NCBI RefSeq assembly: GCF_900107395.1
Contig: NZ_FNPW01000003.1
Span: forward strand, 455,716 to 519,715
DNA from: Pseudomonas sp. NFIX28
Lineage (GTDB): Bacteria > Pseudomonadota > Gammaproteobacteria > Pseudomonadales > Pseudomonadaceae
Direction of reading: 5' to 3'
DNA length: 64,000 nucleotides
Part shown: one piece after another, positions 63,654-64,000 of the stretch
Layout: every line of letters starts with the position of its first letter
How positions within the stretch are numbered: the first letter of the stretch is position 1
Program-made: the position numbers and the translations under genes
Notes under the pieces: model-generated
What the model was told of the DNA's origin: nothing
Databases searched by the model: none
The model's input: the letters and a program-made list of their open reading frames with translations, nothing else

Positions 63654-64000
<347 letters not shown>

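Overview
The window is a GC-rich chromosomal segment of a fluorescent-group Pseudomonas (P. fluorescens / P. protegens / P. chlororaphis type). This rests on gene content and protein sequence: a purL–mltF pair, rnc-era-recO-pdxJ, pepA-holC-valS, a HupN-type HU protein, rhlB-dauBAR and a complete alginate operon. Two families of small interspersed REP/REPIN repeats also recur throughout. I recognise no rRNA, tRNA, CRISPR array or prophage.

Layout. 1-6009: a small NIF3/YqfO-like gene, purL, and divergent mltF. 6119-12273: pdxJ, recO, era, rnc, a degenerate DUF4845 remnant, lepB and lepA, all on the minus strand. 12442-14623: lptG-lptF. 14927-20426: pepA-holC-(PA3833-like)-valS. 20657-23813: rlmF, hupN, yejK and a glutaredoxin-like protein. 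23926-27857: a long GST-like protein, a GIY-YIG protein, a SnoaL-like protein, a CynX-type MFS exporter and its GntR regulator. 28049-32211: the aapJQMP general amino-acid ABC transporter. 32681-38909: carboxylesterase, rhlB, the D-arginine locus dauB-dauA-dauR and a linked binding protein. 39204-43470: moaC-moaD-moaE, a PhoH/PIN protein and a degenerate polysaccharide-deacetylase homologue. 43716-44495: yaaA. 45308-62256: the 12-gene alginate operon algD-8-44-K-E-G-X-L-I-J-F-A. From 62591: a LysM-like, effector-like gene cut by an IS3-family element that runs off the right edge.

How the parts work together. AlgA and AlgD make GDP-mannuronate. Alg8/Alg44 polymerise and export it under c-di-GMP control. 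AlgK, AlgX, AlgG and AlgL form the periplasmic handling complex, AlgI/J/F/X acetylate the polymer, and AlgE is the outer-membrane pore. The dau genes, the neighbouring binding protein and aapJQMP form an amino-acid uptake and catabolism district.

Most notable observations. (1) REPIN repeats lie in frame inside the N-terminal coding regions of both algK and algE, so the predicted signal regions carry REP-encoded peptide; three more REPINs lie between genes of the same operon. (2) The small gene normally found between lepB and rnc survives only as a shortened, membrane-anchor-less remnant. (3) Two gene junctions, mltF|pdxJ and lepA|lptG, look like chromosomal rearrangement joints. (4) An IS3-family insertion truncates a putative polymorphic-toxin-like gene whose codon usage changes abruptly before its C-terminal part. 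I saw no wholly new multigene system. The REPIN-in-signal-peptide pair is the strongest candidate for something undescribed.
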